A stretch of DNA of 64,000 bases from Actinoplanes philippinensis (GTDB taxonomy: Bacteria; Actinomycetota; Actinomycetes; Mycobacteriales; Micromonosporaceae), in contig NZ_FONV01000008.1 in NCBI RefSeq assembly GCF_900113015.1, positions 372,001 to 436,000 on the forward strand. Direction: 5' to 3'. The position numbers and the translations under genes were made by a program. The notes beneath the pieces are model-generated. The model was given only the letters and a program-made list of their open reading frames with translations, made no database searches and had not been told where the DNA came from. Positions within the stretch are counted from its first letter, which is position 1. Each line of letters starts with the position of its first letter. Shown here in pieces: positions 17,492-24,493 of the stretch.

Positions 17492-17587
17492 CTACCGCCT
17501 CCGTCGCGTCACGGCCACCGCCACCCCGGCGATGACCAGCACGACAACGAGACAGAGGAGCAGTTGGTACGGCTTGATCGCGCCCAT
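17492..17587 (-). CDS. 31-residue single-span membrane peptide, copy 2
   Basis: ATG 17587 to TAG 17492 encodes a 31-residue peptide starting MGAIKPYQ, then a Leu/Val helix and the tail VTRRRR. It aligns without gaps with copy 1 at 16905-17000, sharing the IKP start, the CLVVVLVIA core and the basic tail. TACGGT lies 8 nt upstream (17596-17601 on the plus strand), as in copy 1, so promoter and gene were duplicated together. Confidence 0.6.
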   Translation of the reverse strand: MGAIKPYQLLLCLVVVLVIAGVAVAVTRRRR

Positions 17588-17646
17588 GGCCACGGACCGT
17601 ACCGTGAATGGTCAAGGCGGACCACCGACCCGCCGGGCGCGCGGGG

Positions 17647-18081
17647 TCAGGGGCGCGAGGGCGCCGGATGGTCGTCGGGGCGGCGGCGGCCCCGTGCGAG
17701 CAGGCAGCCCAGTCCGCCGAAGGCCGCGAAGACCGGCGTCATGAGGATCGGGTAGAGGAATCCGAACACGATCAGCGGGTCGTTCCAGCCGCCGGCGATG
17801 TCCCGCAGTGCCACCAGCGCGGCCAGGACGAACTGGGGGACCGCCGCGCTCAGGATGATCCGGCTGGTGATCGCCGGTGAGTGCCAGCAGGCCACGGCGA
17901 CCGGTACGGCCAGCAGGAACCCGGCCGGCCACAGATTCGGGTCGGCGAGTTCGACGTGGAAGTCGGACGGGCCGGTTCGGGTGACTCCGCTCGCGGCTGC
18001 AAGTGTTGTCACCACGTGGGCGACGGAGAGCGCGAACACCACGGTGAGCGCGGGCGGCCGGGTGCGGAGGTCGCGAAACAT
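17647..18081 (-). CDS. Polytopic membrane protein of unknown function
   Basis: This 144-residue protein has about four membrane segments (for example LTVVFALSVAHVVTTLAA, WPAGFLLAVPVAVACW, SAAVPQFVLAALVAL and PILMTPVFAAFGGLGCLLA) and a basic tail. ATG 18081 was chosen because the first helix begins shortly after; longer readings add a polar stretch. No conserved family is recognised. It is divergent from the membrane protein gene at 18180. Confidence 0.65.
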   Translation of the reverse strand: MFRDLRTRPPALTVVFALSVAHVVTTLAAASGVTRTGPSDFHVELADPNLWPAGFLLAVPVAVACWHSPAITSRIILSAAVPQFVLAALVALRDIAGGWNDPLIVFGFLYPILMTPVFAAFGGLGCLLARGRRRPDDHPAPSRP

Positions 18082-18179
18082 CCGGTCATCGTTGCAGGCC
18101 GTCGTCGATGGAGTCCACATTTCGGGGAGACGGGTGCGGGATGGGATCATGGCGCGATGACGGCTGGAGGGGAGCGCCC

Positions 18180-18569
18180 GTGACGCAGGTGGACGTGGCC
18201 GAGGCCGGCGCCGGAGTGCCGCGTGGGTGGATCAGGGCGGTGGTCGGCGTCCAGCTGTACGTGCTGGTGTCGTACGTGGCCACCGCTGTCGTTCCGTATC
18301 TGTGGGCGCCCCGGGCGTACCCGCCGCTCTGGCTCTGGGTTGTTCCCGGGTGGCTGCTCGGTGTGCCGGGCTACTTCATCACGACCGCGGGGGCCGTCCT
18401 CGCCGTGCCGCTGGCGGTGCTCGGTGTGGCCGTCGCGGTGGCCGCCCGGCGGCGGGGGTCGGCGCGCCTGGCCGGCTGGAGCGCCGGGGCCGCCGTCCTG
18501 ACCACGCTGTACGCGATCTTCAGCCTGACCCCGCCGGGGCTGTACCTGATCGGGTTCGTGGCCGACTGA
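18180..18569 (+). CDS. Polytopic membrane protein of unknown function
   Basis: This 129-residue protein has about three to four hydrophobic segments (VVGVQLYVLVSYVATAV, TTAGAVLAVPLAVLGVAVAVA, AGAAVLTTLYAIFSL). GTG 18180 is preceded by a good ribosome site (GGAGGGGAGC, 18166-18175). No family is recognised. It ends before a strong hairpin shared with the converging 2-methylisoborneol operon. Confidence 0.65.
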   Translation: MTQVDVAEAGAGVPRGWIRAVVGVQLYVLVSYVATAVVPYLWAPRAYPPLWLWVVPGWLLGVPGYFITTAGAVLAVPLAVLGVAVAVAARRRGSARLAGWSAGAAVLTTLYAIFSLTPPGLYLIGFVAD

Positions 18570-18676
18570 CAGCGGATCGCGGACACCCCGGCGGTCGCGC
18601 CGCGGCCGGGACGGACCGCGGTGGTCGCGTCGTGGCCTGGGGAGCGGCGTGGGTCGTACCCCATCTCCGGCTTTGA

Positions 18677-18702
18677 CCGGGCGCGGCGGAAACCGCGCCC
18701 GG
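18677..18702. terminator. Bidirectional hairpin terminator
   Basis: A perfect 10-bp stem, CCGGGCGCGG (18677-18686) with CCGCGCCCGG (18693-18702), closes a 6-nt loop. It lies 9 nt beyond the stop of the methyltransferase gene and serves both converging transcripts. Confidence 0.8.
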
Positions 18703-18710
18703 CCCGCTGA

Positions 18711-19556
18711 TCAGATGCGGTCGGCGGCGATGAGCAGGTAGTGGAAGCTGTTCTCCCGGTAGGCGGTCAGGAACGACTCCTCGATGCCGGTGGCGACGCC
18801 GGAGCGTGCGCGCAGCTCCCAGTACGGGATGGTCGCCGCGGTCAGGTCGATCACGTTGATCGGGACGAGGCCGTTCGCTGCGAGGGCCTTGAAGTACTGG
18901 CTGCGCGGGTGGATGTCGCACGTGTAGTGCTCGTTGATCCGGCTGACCGCCTTGGAGCGCAGGCCGGTCACGTCGTTGGCGCAGCCGGTGATGCACACGT
19001 AGCGGCCGCCGAAGCGGAGCAGGCGGGCGAACTCGGCGTACAGGTCGAAGAGATCGACGTACATCGTGGTCTCGTTGGTCCAGATCGCCTGCCGGGTGTT
19101 GCCGGGCAGCTGGGTCTCCAGCATGTTGCGGAAGTGGAAGCGGACCTTGTCGGCGATGCCGCGCCGCGCGGCCTGCTCGTTGGCGAAGCCGACCTGGTAT
19201 TCAGAAATGGACACGCCGTCGACCTCGCAGCCGAACCGCTGGTGGGCCATGAAGCTGGTGCCGCCGCGGCCGGAGCCGCCGTCCAGGATCAGCTGCTCGG
19301 GGCCGACCGGGCCGAGATGGTCGAGCAGCAGGTCGGCCTGGGCGCTCTCCAGGCGGTGCAGCTCGGCGATGATCCGCTGCTCACGGGTGTCGGCCGGGCC
19401 GTCCAGCACGGTGGGGTCGTACGGGCCCACGCCGTAGTGGTGGTGGTAGAGGTCGTCGACCTCGCCGAGACGCAGGTTCACCGGGTCGTCCCGGTTGGTG
19501 TTCCAGTACGCGGCGACGGACTTCTCGAAGTCGGTGCGGAGGATCGTGCTGGTCAT
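18711..19556 (-). CDS. Geranyl diphosphate 2-C-methyltransferase (2-methylisoborneol pathway)
   Basis: This enzyme methylates geranyl diphosphate at C2 with S-adenosylmethionine to give 2-methyl-GPP, the precursor of the earthy odorant 2-methylisoborneol. The 281-residue protein has the SAM-binding motif LILDGGSGRGGTSFMAHQRFG (about residues 88-107) and the family features YWNTNRDDPVNLRLGEVDDLYHHHYGVG at the N-terminus and NETTMYVDL in the core (motifs shown in parts). Its ATG follows the synthase stop by 1 nt, so translation is coupled. It is the third gene of the encapsulin-synthase-methyltransferase operon, the order known from Streptomyces. Confidence 0.92.
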   Translation of the reverse strand: MTSTILRTDFEKSVAAYWNTNRDDPVNLRLGEVDDLYHHHYGVGPYDPTVLDGPADTREQRIIAELHRLESAQADLLLDHLGPVGPEQLILDGGSGRGGTSFMAHQRFGCEVDGVSISEYQVGFANEQAARRGIADKVRFHFRNMLETQLPGNTRQAIWTNETTMYVDLFDLYAEFARLLRFGGRYVCITGCANDVTGLRSKAVSRINEHYTCDIHPRSQYFKALAANGLVPINVIDLTAATIPYWELRARSGVATGIEESFLTAYRENSFHYLLIAADRI

Positions 19557-19557
19557 C

Positions 19558-20622
19558 TCAACTCCTCTGGTGGTATCGGCCGGTGGTGGCGTGCCAGCGC
19601 CGGCTGCCGCCGAGCCAGGCCCAGGTGTCCGCGAGGAACCGCCGCAGGTTCGGCGATCCGGTGGCGCTGAGCCGGCCCGCCAGGCCGACGAAGGTGTGCA
19701 TCAGCTCGTTGTGGATCTCGACGGTGCGGGCCGTCGCTTCCCGGTGGCTCAGGCCCTCGTTGATCTGCAGCACCCGCGGCAGGTTGAAGTCGGTGTCCGA
19801 CTCGGCCGGGCCGGAGTGCAGGTCGTTGACGAGGACCGCGGCGTTGCCCGCGGTGGTGTAGGCGCGCCGCACGTCCGGCAGGTAGAACTCGTGCGCCGGC
19901 AGCTCGTAGCCGGCCAGCACGTCGACCAGGATGATCGGCGGCAGATAGCTGTTGAGATGCCGCTGCACCAGGTACTCCCAGACCGGTGGGGTGCGCCGGT
20001 TGACGTGCCAGTCGGCCTCCTGTGTCCAGGCCAGGAAGAGGATCGCCATCTGGTGCTGGAAACGTCCGTACTGGGCCGGCGACGCGTAGACCGCCAGGTG
20101 CTCCATGGCCGTGCGGAACGCCTCCGAGATGGGCTGCAGCCGGTGGTAGGCGGCCATGTCGGTGGCGTACCGCGGGACCATCTGGGCCGGGTCGACCACC
20201 GAGATCAGCCGGGCCAGCCGCGACCCGACCACGGTGGGCTCGGCGCCCAGCTCCACCTCGTCGACGTAGTAGTCGTCCGCCGCCCACTCGGCGACCAGGC
20301 ATTTCGTGGCCATGAGCAGGCGGTCGGCGTCGTGGACGGCGGGATGGGCGAGCATCATGAAACGGCCGAAGCCGTACGACCGGAGTTTGTCCAGCCGGCC
20401 GGGGTAGATGCCGACGTCTCTGGCCCAGGCGATCAGCGCGTCGTCGACGGCTTCGCCGAGTGCCGGATCGTCCCGGATCGCGTCCGGACAGAACAGCCGG
20501 CCCTCGGCGGGCGGCGTGATCAGCGGGCCCAGGAACGCGCGGGCCGCGGACATGCCCAGGGCGGGCAGGAACGAGCGGAGATCCGGCGACGGCGCATCAC
20601 GCATATCAGAAATTACCGACAT
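19558..20622 (-). CDS. 2-Methylisoborneol synthase (class I terpene cyclase)
   Basis: This enzyme cyclises 2-methyl-GPP to 2-methylisoborneol. The 354-residue protein has the metal-binding aspartate motif DDYYVDE (residues 116-122) and the NSE triad NDLHSGPAE (Asn266, Ser270, Glu274). The conserved end (VEIHNELMHTF ... WHATTGRYH) is also present. ATG 20622 follows the encapsulin stop by 1 nt. Compared with Streptomyces enzymes, which have about 100 disordered residues before the catalytic domain, this one has only about 45. That region is thought to load the enzyme into the encapsulin shell, so the shortening is notable. Confidence 0.92.
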   Translation of the reverse strand: MSVISDMRDAPSPDLRSFLPALGMSAARAFLGPLITPPAEGRLFCPDAIRDDPALGEAVDDALIAWARDVGIYPGRLDKLRSYGFGRFMMLAHPAVHDADRLLMATKCLVAEWAADDYYVDEVELGAEPTVVGSRLARLISVVDPAQMVPRYATDMAAYHRLQPISEAFRTAMEHLAVYASPAQYGRFQHQMAILFLAWTQEADWHVNRRTPPVWEYLVQRHLNSYLPPIILVDVLAGYELPAHEFYLPDVRRAYTTAGNAAVLVNDLHSGPAESDTDFNLPRVLQINEGLSHREATARTVEIHNELMHTFVGLAGRLSATGSPNLRRFLADTWAWLGGSRRWHATTGRYHQRS

Positions 20623-20623
20623 G

Positions 20624-22036
20624 TCAGTGCGAAAGTTCGACGTGGTCGAGGATGCCGAGCGCGTCCGGCACCAGCACGGCCGCCGAATAATAAGCACTGA
20701 CCAGGTACGACATGACGGCCTGATCGTTGATGCCCATGAACCGCACGTTGAGCCCCGGCTGGTACTCGTCCGGGATACCGGTCTGGTGCAGGCCGATCAC
20801 GCCCTGGTTCGACTCCCCGATCCGCATCGCCAGGATCGAGGTGGTGTGCGTGTGGCTGATCGGGATCTTGCCGGACGGCAGGATCGGCACGCCACGCCAC
20901 GACGGAACCGTGTGCCCGTCCATGTCGACGGTCGGCGGGTAGATGCCACGTTTGGTGCACTCGCGGCCGAACGCGGCGATCGCCTGCGGGTGTGCCAGAA
21001 AGAACCGGGTGTTACGCCGCATGCTCAGCAGCTCGTCCAGGTCGTCGGGGGTGGGCGGGCCGCTGCGGGTGTGGATGCGCTGGCGCAGGTCGGCGTTGTG
21101 CAGCAGGCCGAACTCCCGGTTGTTGACCAGCTCGTACTCCTGCCGCTCGCGCAGCGCCTCGACGGTGAGCCGCAGCTGCTGCTCCAGCTGGTCCATCGGG
21201 TCGTTGAACAGGTCGGCGACCCGGGTATGGATCTTCAGGATCGTCTGGGCGACGCTCAGTTCGTACTCGCGCGGGTTGGTCTCGTAGTCGACGTAGGTGC
21301 CGGCCAGGGTGGGTTCGCCGGAGTGGCCGGCCGCCACGGCGATCGCCGCCTCGCCGTGCTTGTTCTGCGGGCGGCGCGACTTGTCCCGGAAACCCTCGAC
21401 GTGCTCGCGGAGGTTCTCGCTGCGCGACGTCAGCTCGGCGAACGCCGTCCGGGGCAGCGCCAGGACGGTCACCGCGGTCATCGCCTTGGCGGTGTACGCC
21501 CAGATCGGGTCCTCGGCGACGAGCACCTGCTCGCCGAACGTCTCCCCGTCGGCGAGCACACCCAGGCTGAGCGGGTCGCCGTACGCGCCGACGCCGACCT
21601 TGTCCACCTTGCCGTGCGCGATCAGGTAGAGGTGGTCGGCGATCGACCCGAACTCGACGATCACCTCACCCGGCTGGTACTCCTGCTGGACGAACCGGTC
21701 GGCGATGCCGCGCAGCAGCTCCTCGTCCTCGATCCCGGCGAGCACCTCGATCTCCCGCAGCTCGCTCGGCACCACCCGTACCGCGGCGCCGGTGTTGGTG
21801 AAGGTCAGCCGGCCGTCGCCGAGCCGGTAGGTCATCCGCCGGTTCACCCGGTACGAGCCGCCCTTCACCTCGACCCAGGGCAGGGCGCGCAGCAGCCACC
21901 GGGAGGTGATCTCCTGCATCTGCGGGACCGACTTGGTGGTGTGGGTCAGGTTCCGCGCGGCGACGGTGCTGAGGCTCTGCCGGTACTCCTGGTCCTGTTC
22001 CTCACGGGTCTTGGCCGGTTTCACTGAACTGGTCAC
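20624..22036 (-). CDS. eshA: Family 2B encapsulin shell protein with cNMP-binding domain (EshA-like)
   Basis: This is the shell protein of a family 2B encapsulin nanocompartment, an HK97-fold protein with an inserted Crp-type cyclic-nucleotide-binding domain; it is the relative of Streptomyces EshA. The inserted domain (about residues 90-205) is recognisable in PGEVIVEFGSIADHLYLIAHG and GETFGEQVLV. The shell part follows, with typical stretches SMRRNTRFFLAHPQAIAAF and VPSWRGVPILPSGKIPI. It heads the operon with 2-methylisoborneol synthase, the expected cargo. The start is uncertain: GTG 22036 fits a GGGG ribosome site, and TTG 22045 adds three residues. Confidence 0.9.
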   Translation of the reverse strand: MTSSVKPAKTREEQDQEYRQSLSTVAARNLTHTTKSVPQMQEITSRWLLRALPWVEVKGGSYRVNRRMTYRLGDGRLTFTNTGAAVRVVPSELREIEVLAGIEDEELLRGIADRFVQQEYQPGEVIVEFGSIADHLYLIAHGKVDKVGVGAYGDPLSLGVLADGETFGEQVLVAEDPIWAYTAKAMTAVTVLALPRTAFAELTSRSENLREHVEGFRDKSRRPQNKHGEAAIAVAAGHSGEPTLAGTYVDYETNPREYELSVAQTILKIHTRVADLFNDPMDQLEQQLRLTVEALRERQEYELVNNREFGLLHNADLRQRIHTRSGPPTPDDLDELLSMRRNTRFFLAHPQAIAAFGRECTKRGIYPPTVDMDGHTVPSWRGVPILPSGKIPISHTHTTSILAMRIGESNQGVIGLHQTGIPDEYQPGLNVRFMGINDQAVMSYLVSAYYSAAVLVPDALGILDHVELSH

Positions 22037-22100
22037 GGTTGTCAACGCCCCGTTTCATCCCGGAATATGGCTTACATCTAGCCCGTTTTATCCCAGAAAA

Positions 22101-22118
22101 ACGCAGGTCAACGCAGGT
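22101..22118. repeat. Direct repeat ACGCAGGT x2 upstream of the encapsulin operon
   Basis: ACGCAGGT occurs at 22101-22108 and 22111-22118, one helical turn apart, about 65 nt upstream of the encapsulin start. A TTGACC (minus strand, 22111-22106) overlaps the repeats and could be a -35. The spacing suggests a regulator-binding site; this is inference. Confidence 0.4.
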
Positions 22119-22248
22119 TTGACGGTTTTGCCGAGTATCCGCCGCCCGGGGTCGTGCCCGGGCACCGGCCAGGGACTCACCCTGGGGCGACCCCGGGCGC
22201 CCGCGAGCGACAGTCGTCGGCGTAAGCGAACCAGCTAGGGAGCTGACG

Positions 22249-22854
22249 ATGGTGGACTTCAAGATCGAGGTCGTGGTTCTGCCGGTCGCCGACGTGGACC
22301 GGTCCCGTGACTTCTACAAGAGCATCGACTTTCGCGAGGACGTCGACTTCACCGGCCCGGACGGCTTCCGGGTCGTACACCTCACCCCGCCCGGATCGGC
22401 CGCGTCGATCATCATCGGCGCCGGGGTCACCGACGCCGAGCCCGGCTCCGCCCGCGGCGTGCACCTGATCGTCGACGACATCGTCGCCGCCCACGACCTC
22501 CTGGTCGCGCACGGGGTGCCGGTCAGCGAGGTGTTCCACGACGCCGGCGGGGTCTTCCACCACGCCGGGACCACCGCCCGCGTCGGCGGCCCGCACCCCG
22601 GCCGGCAGTCCTACGGCTCGTTCCTGTCCTTCACCGACCCGGACGGCAACGAGTTCTTCCTGCAGGAGGTCACCGAACGCCGCCCCGGCCGGATCAGCCA
22701 CGTCGTCTACGACTCGGCCGCCGCGGTCGAGGCGGCGCTGCGCGACGCGGCCATCGCCCACGGGGAGTACGAGGCCACCGTGCTCGACGGCAAACACGAC
22801 GAGGACTGGCCGGCCTGGTATGCCGCGCACATGGCCCGGGCCGCCGGACTATGA
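22249..22854 (+). CDS. VOC-family (glyoxalase/dioxygenase-fold) protein
   Basis: This 201-residue protein belongs to the vicinal oxygen chelate superfamily. A first module (EVVVLPVADVDRSRDFYKSI) and a second (FLSFTDPDGNEFFLQEV, with a metal-type Glu) form one glyoxalase-like domain. A C-terminal extension of about 50 residues (SHVVYDSAAAVEAALRDAA ... DWPAWYAAHMARAAGL) is common in actinobacterial members. ATG 22249 has an AGGGAGC ribosome site. The substrate is unknown. It is divergent from the encapsulin operon. Confidence 0.8.
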   Translation: MVDFKIEVVVLPVADVDRSRDFYKSIDFREDVDFTGPDGFRVVHLTPPGSAASIIIGAGVTDAEPGSARGVHLIVDDIVAAHDLLVAHGVPVSEVFHDAGGVFHHAGTTARVGGPHPGRQSYGSFLSFTDPDGNEFFLQEVTERRPGRISHVVYDSAAAVEAALRDAAIAHGEYEATVLDGKHDEDWPAWYAAHMARAAGL

Positions 22855-22971
22855 TGGCCGGAACCCGAATCACCGGTCCGGGAACCATGTCGCAGATGGG
22901 CCGGTGACCTCGACGAAACGAGGAGGGATGGGCGGCGCACCTGTTGCTGCCCACCTTTCGAAAGGTTCGTC

Positions 22972-23808
22972 ATGGACATCGGTCTGGGTCTGCCCGTCGG
23001 CGCCCCCGAGCAGCTGCTCGACTGGGCCCGCGCCGCCGAGGCCCACGGTTTCAGCACGGTCGCCCTGCTGGACCGCCTCACCTACCACAATCCCGAGCCG
23101 CTGACCGCGCTCGCTGTCCTGGCCGGCGCCACCCGCCGCGTCCGCCTGCAGACCGAGGTGCTGCTCGCGCCGCTGCGGGAGACGGCACTGCTGGCCAAAC
23201 AGGTCGCCACCCTCGACCGGATGTCCGGTGGCCGGTTCGTCCTCGGCGTCGGCATCGGTGGCCGCGACGACGACCACCGCGCCGCCGGAACCCCGATCAA
23301 CCAGCGGGGACGCCTGCTCGACGCGCAGCTCGCCGCGGTGCGGCAGATCTGGGACGGGCAGCCGTACCGCGACACCGTCATCGGACCGCGACCGTCCACG
23401 CCGGGCGGGCCGCCGATCCTCATCGGCGGCTTCGCCCCGGCCGCGCTGCGCCGGATCGCCCGCCACGCCGACGGGTTCCTCTGCGCGGCCGCGCTCAGCT
23501 GGGCCGGCCCGCTCGTCGACCAGGTCCGTGAACAGTGGGCCGCGGCCGGCCGCCCCGGCCGACCCCGCCTGGTCACCCAGGTCAACGTCGCCGCCGGCAG
23601 CGCCGCCACGATCGAGCAGGCCCGGCGGGCCGTCGCCGGCTACTACGCCTTCACCGGCCGGCCCGGCTGGGGCGAGCCGATCAGCGACCCGGCCGAACTC
23701 GCCGACACGATCGCCGCACACCGCGAATTCGGCGCCGACGAGTTGATGCTCTACTGCTGGGGCGACGACCCCGGCCAGGTCGAACACCTGGCGGCTGTCG
23801 TGGGCTGA
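22972..23808 (+). CDS. LLM-class flavin-dependent oxidoreductase
   Basis: This 278-residue protein of the bacterial luciferase-like monooxygenase class uses FMN or F420 to oxidise an unknown substrate. The family marks are DIGLGLPVGAPEQLLDWARA at the N-terminus, LQTEVLLAPLRETALLAKQ, LDRMSGGRFVLGVGIGGR and PILIGGFAPAALRRIARHAD. A ribosome site (AAAGG) precedes ATG 22972. It follows the VOC gene by 117 nt on the same strand and could be in one transcript with it. A 10-bp hairpin terminates it. Confidence 0.85.
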   Translation: MDIGLGLPVGAPEQLLDWARAAEAHGFSTVALLDRLTYHNPEPLTALAVLAGATRRVRLQTEVLLAPLRETALLAKQVATLDRMSGGRFVLGVGIGGRDDDHRAAGTPINQRGRLLDAQLAAVRQIWDGQPYRDTVIGPRPSTPGGPPILIGGFAPAALRRIARHADGFLCAAALSWAGPLVDQVREQWAAAGRPGRPRLVTQVNVAAGSAATIEQARRAVAGYYAFTGRPGWGEPISDPAELADTIAAHREFGADELMLYCWGDDPGQVEHLAAVVG

Positions 23809-23870
23809 CGACCGGCCCGGAACAACCGGCGCGCTGCTGAACAGCTCGCGCATCTGCGGGACCAGGTGCA

Positions 23871-23899
23871 GGTCGTGGAGGACGCGGGTCTCCACGACC
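23871..23899. terminator. Hairpin terminator between convergent genes
   Basis: A perfect 10-bp stem, GGTCGTGGAG (23871-23880) with CTCCACGACC (23890-23899), has a 9-nt loop. It lies between the LLM gene (+) and the SRPBCC gene (-). Confidence 0.7.
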
Positions 23900-23948
23900 G
23901 ACTGTGGTTCAGACCTCGCGGCACCACATCGATCAGAGTTCTCTGTGG

Positions 23949-24389
23949 TCAATTCCGGGCCTCGACGGCCTTGATGGTCTGGTCCAGGGCCTTGCCGAGG
24001 AACGGCTTGGCCACCGTGCCCAGCAGGAACCCGACGATCCGGCCCTTGAGGTTCTTGCCGTCGCGTACCACCACCGCGTCCAGGACCGTGCCGCCGTCCG
24101 GCTGCCGGGTCAGGGTGTACGTGTGACCCGACGCCCCGCCCCACACGTTCGAGTCGGTGGTCCGCATCACCACCCGGTACGGGTCGGACCAGTCGTAGCT
24201 GAGCCGCTCCCAGACGCCGCCCCCGCCCTCGGTCACGTCCGCGTGCGTCGGCCCCAGGTCGTGCACCGTCAGGAACGCGTCCGAACTGTTGGCGAAGACC
24301 TTCTCCCGGCCCGGCCCGAAGTCGGTGATCGCGGCGACGAACTGCTCGGGGCTGACCGACATGGTCCTGTGGAAGTGAATCGTTGACAT
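23949..24389 (-). CDS. SRPBCC-fold (polyketide cyclase/START-like) protein
   Basis: This 146-residue protein starts MSTIHFHRTMSVSPEQFVAA, typical of the SRPBCC/START-like fold. It continues through YRVVMRTTDSNVWGGASGHTY to a C-terminal helix (FLLGTVAKPFLGKALDQTIK). Such proteins bind hydrophobic ligands in a deep pocket; the ligand is unknown. ATG 24389 has a GAGG ribosome site; a longer reading to 24500 would run into the divergent promoter. It faces the LAL regulator, which may control it. Confidence 0.75.
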   Translation of the reverse strand: MSTIHFHRTMSVSPEQFVAAITDFGPGREKVFANSSDAFLTVHDLGPTHADVTEGGGGVWERLSYDWSDPYRVVMRTTDSNVWGGASGHTYTLTRQPDGGTVLDAVVVRDGKNLKGRIVGFLLGTVAKPFLGKALDQTIKAVEARN

Positions 24390-24493
24390 GTGACGAGCCT
24401 CGCCGGAAACGGCGGCGGTCGAACCCGGGGGAGACCCTGGCGGGCACCCTGGCCCCGGTAGTGTCCGGGCGGACACCGCCGGGGAAGGACGAC

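Noticed and set aside
17025..17615. A 196-codon minus-strand frame spanning the small peptide genes
   Set aside because: It reads through the second peptide gene in another frame, lacks domains, and its codon pattern is weak.
20622..20697. An upstream start giving the 2-methylisoborneol synthase a longer N-terminus
   Set aside because: It would overlap the encapsulin gene by over 70 nt, has no ribosome site, and adds Cys/Arg-rich residues unlike known loading regions.
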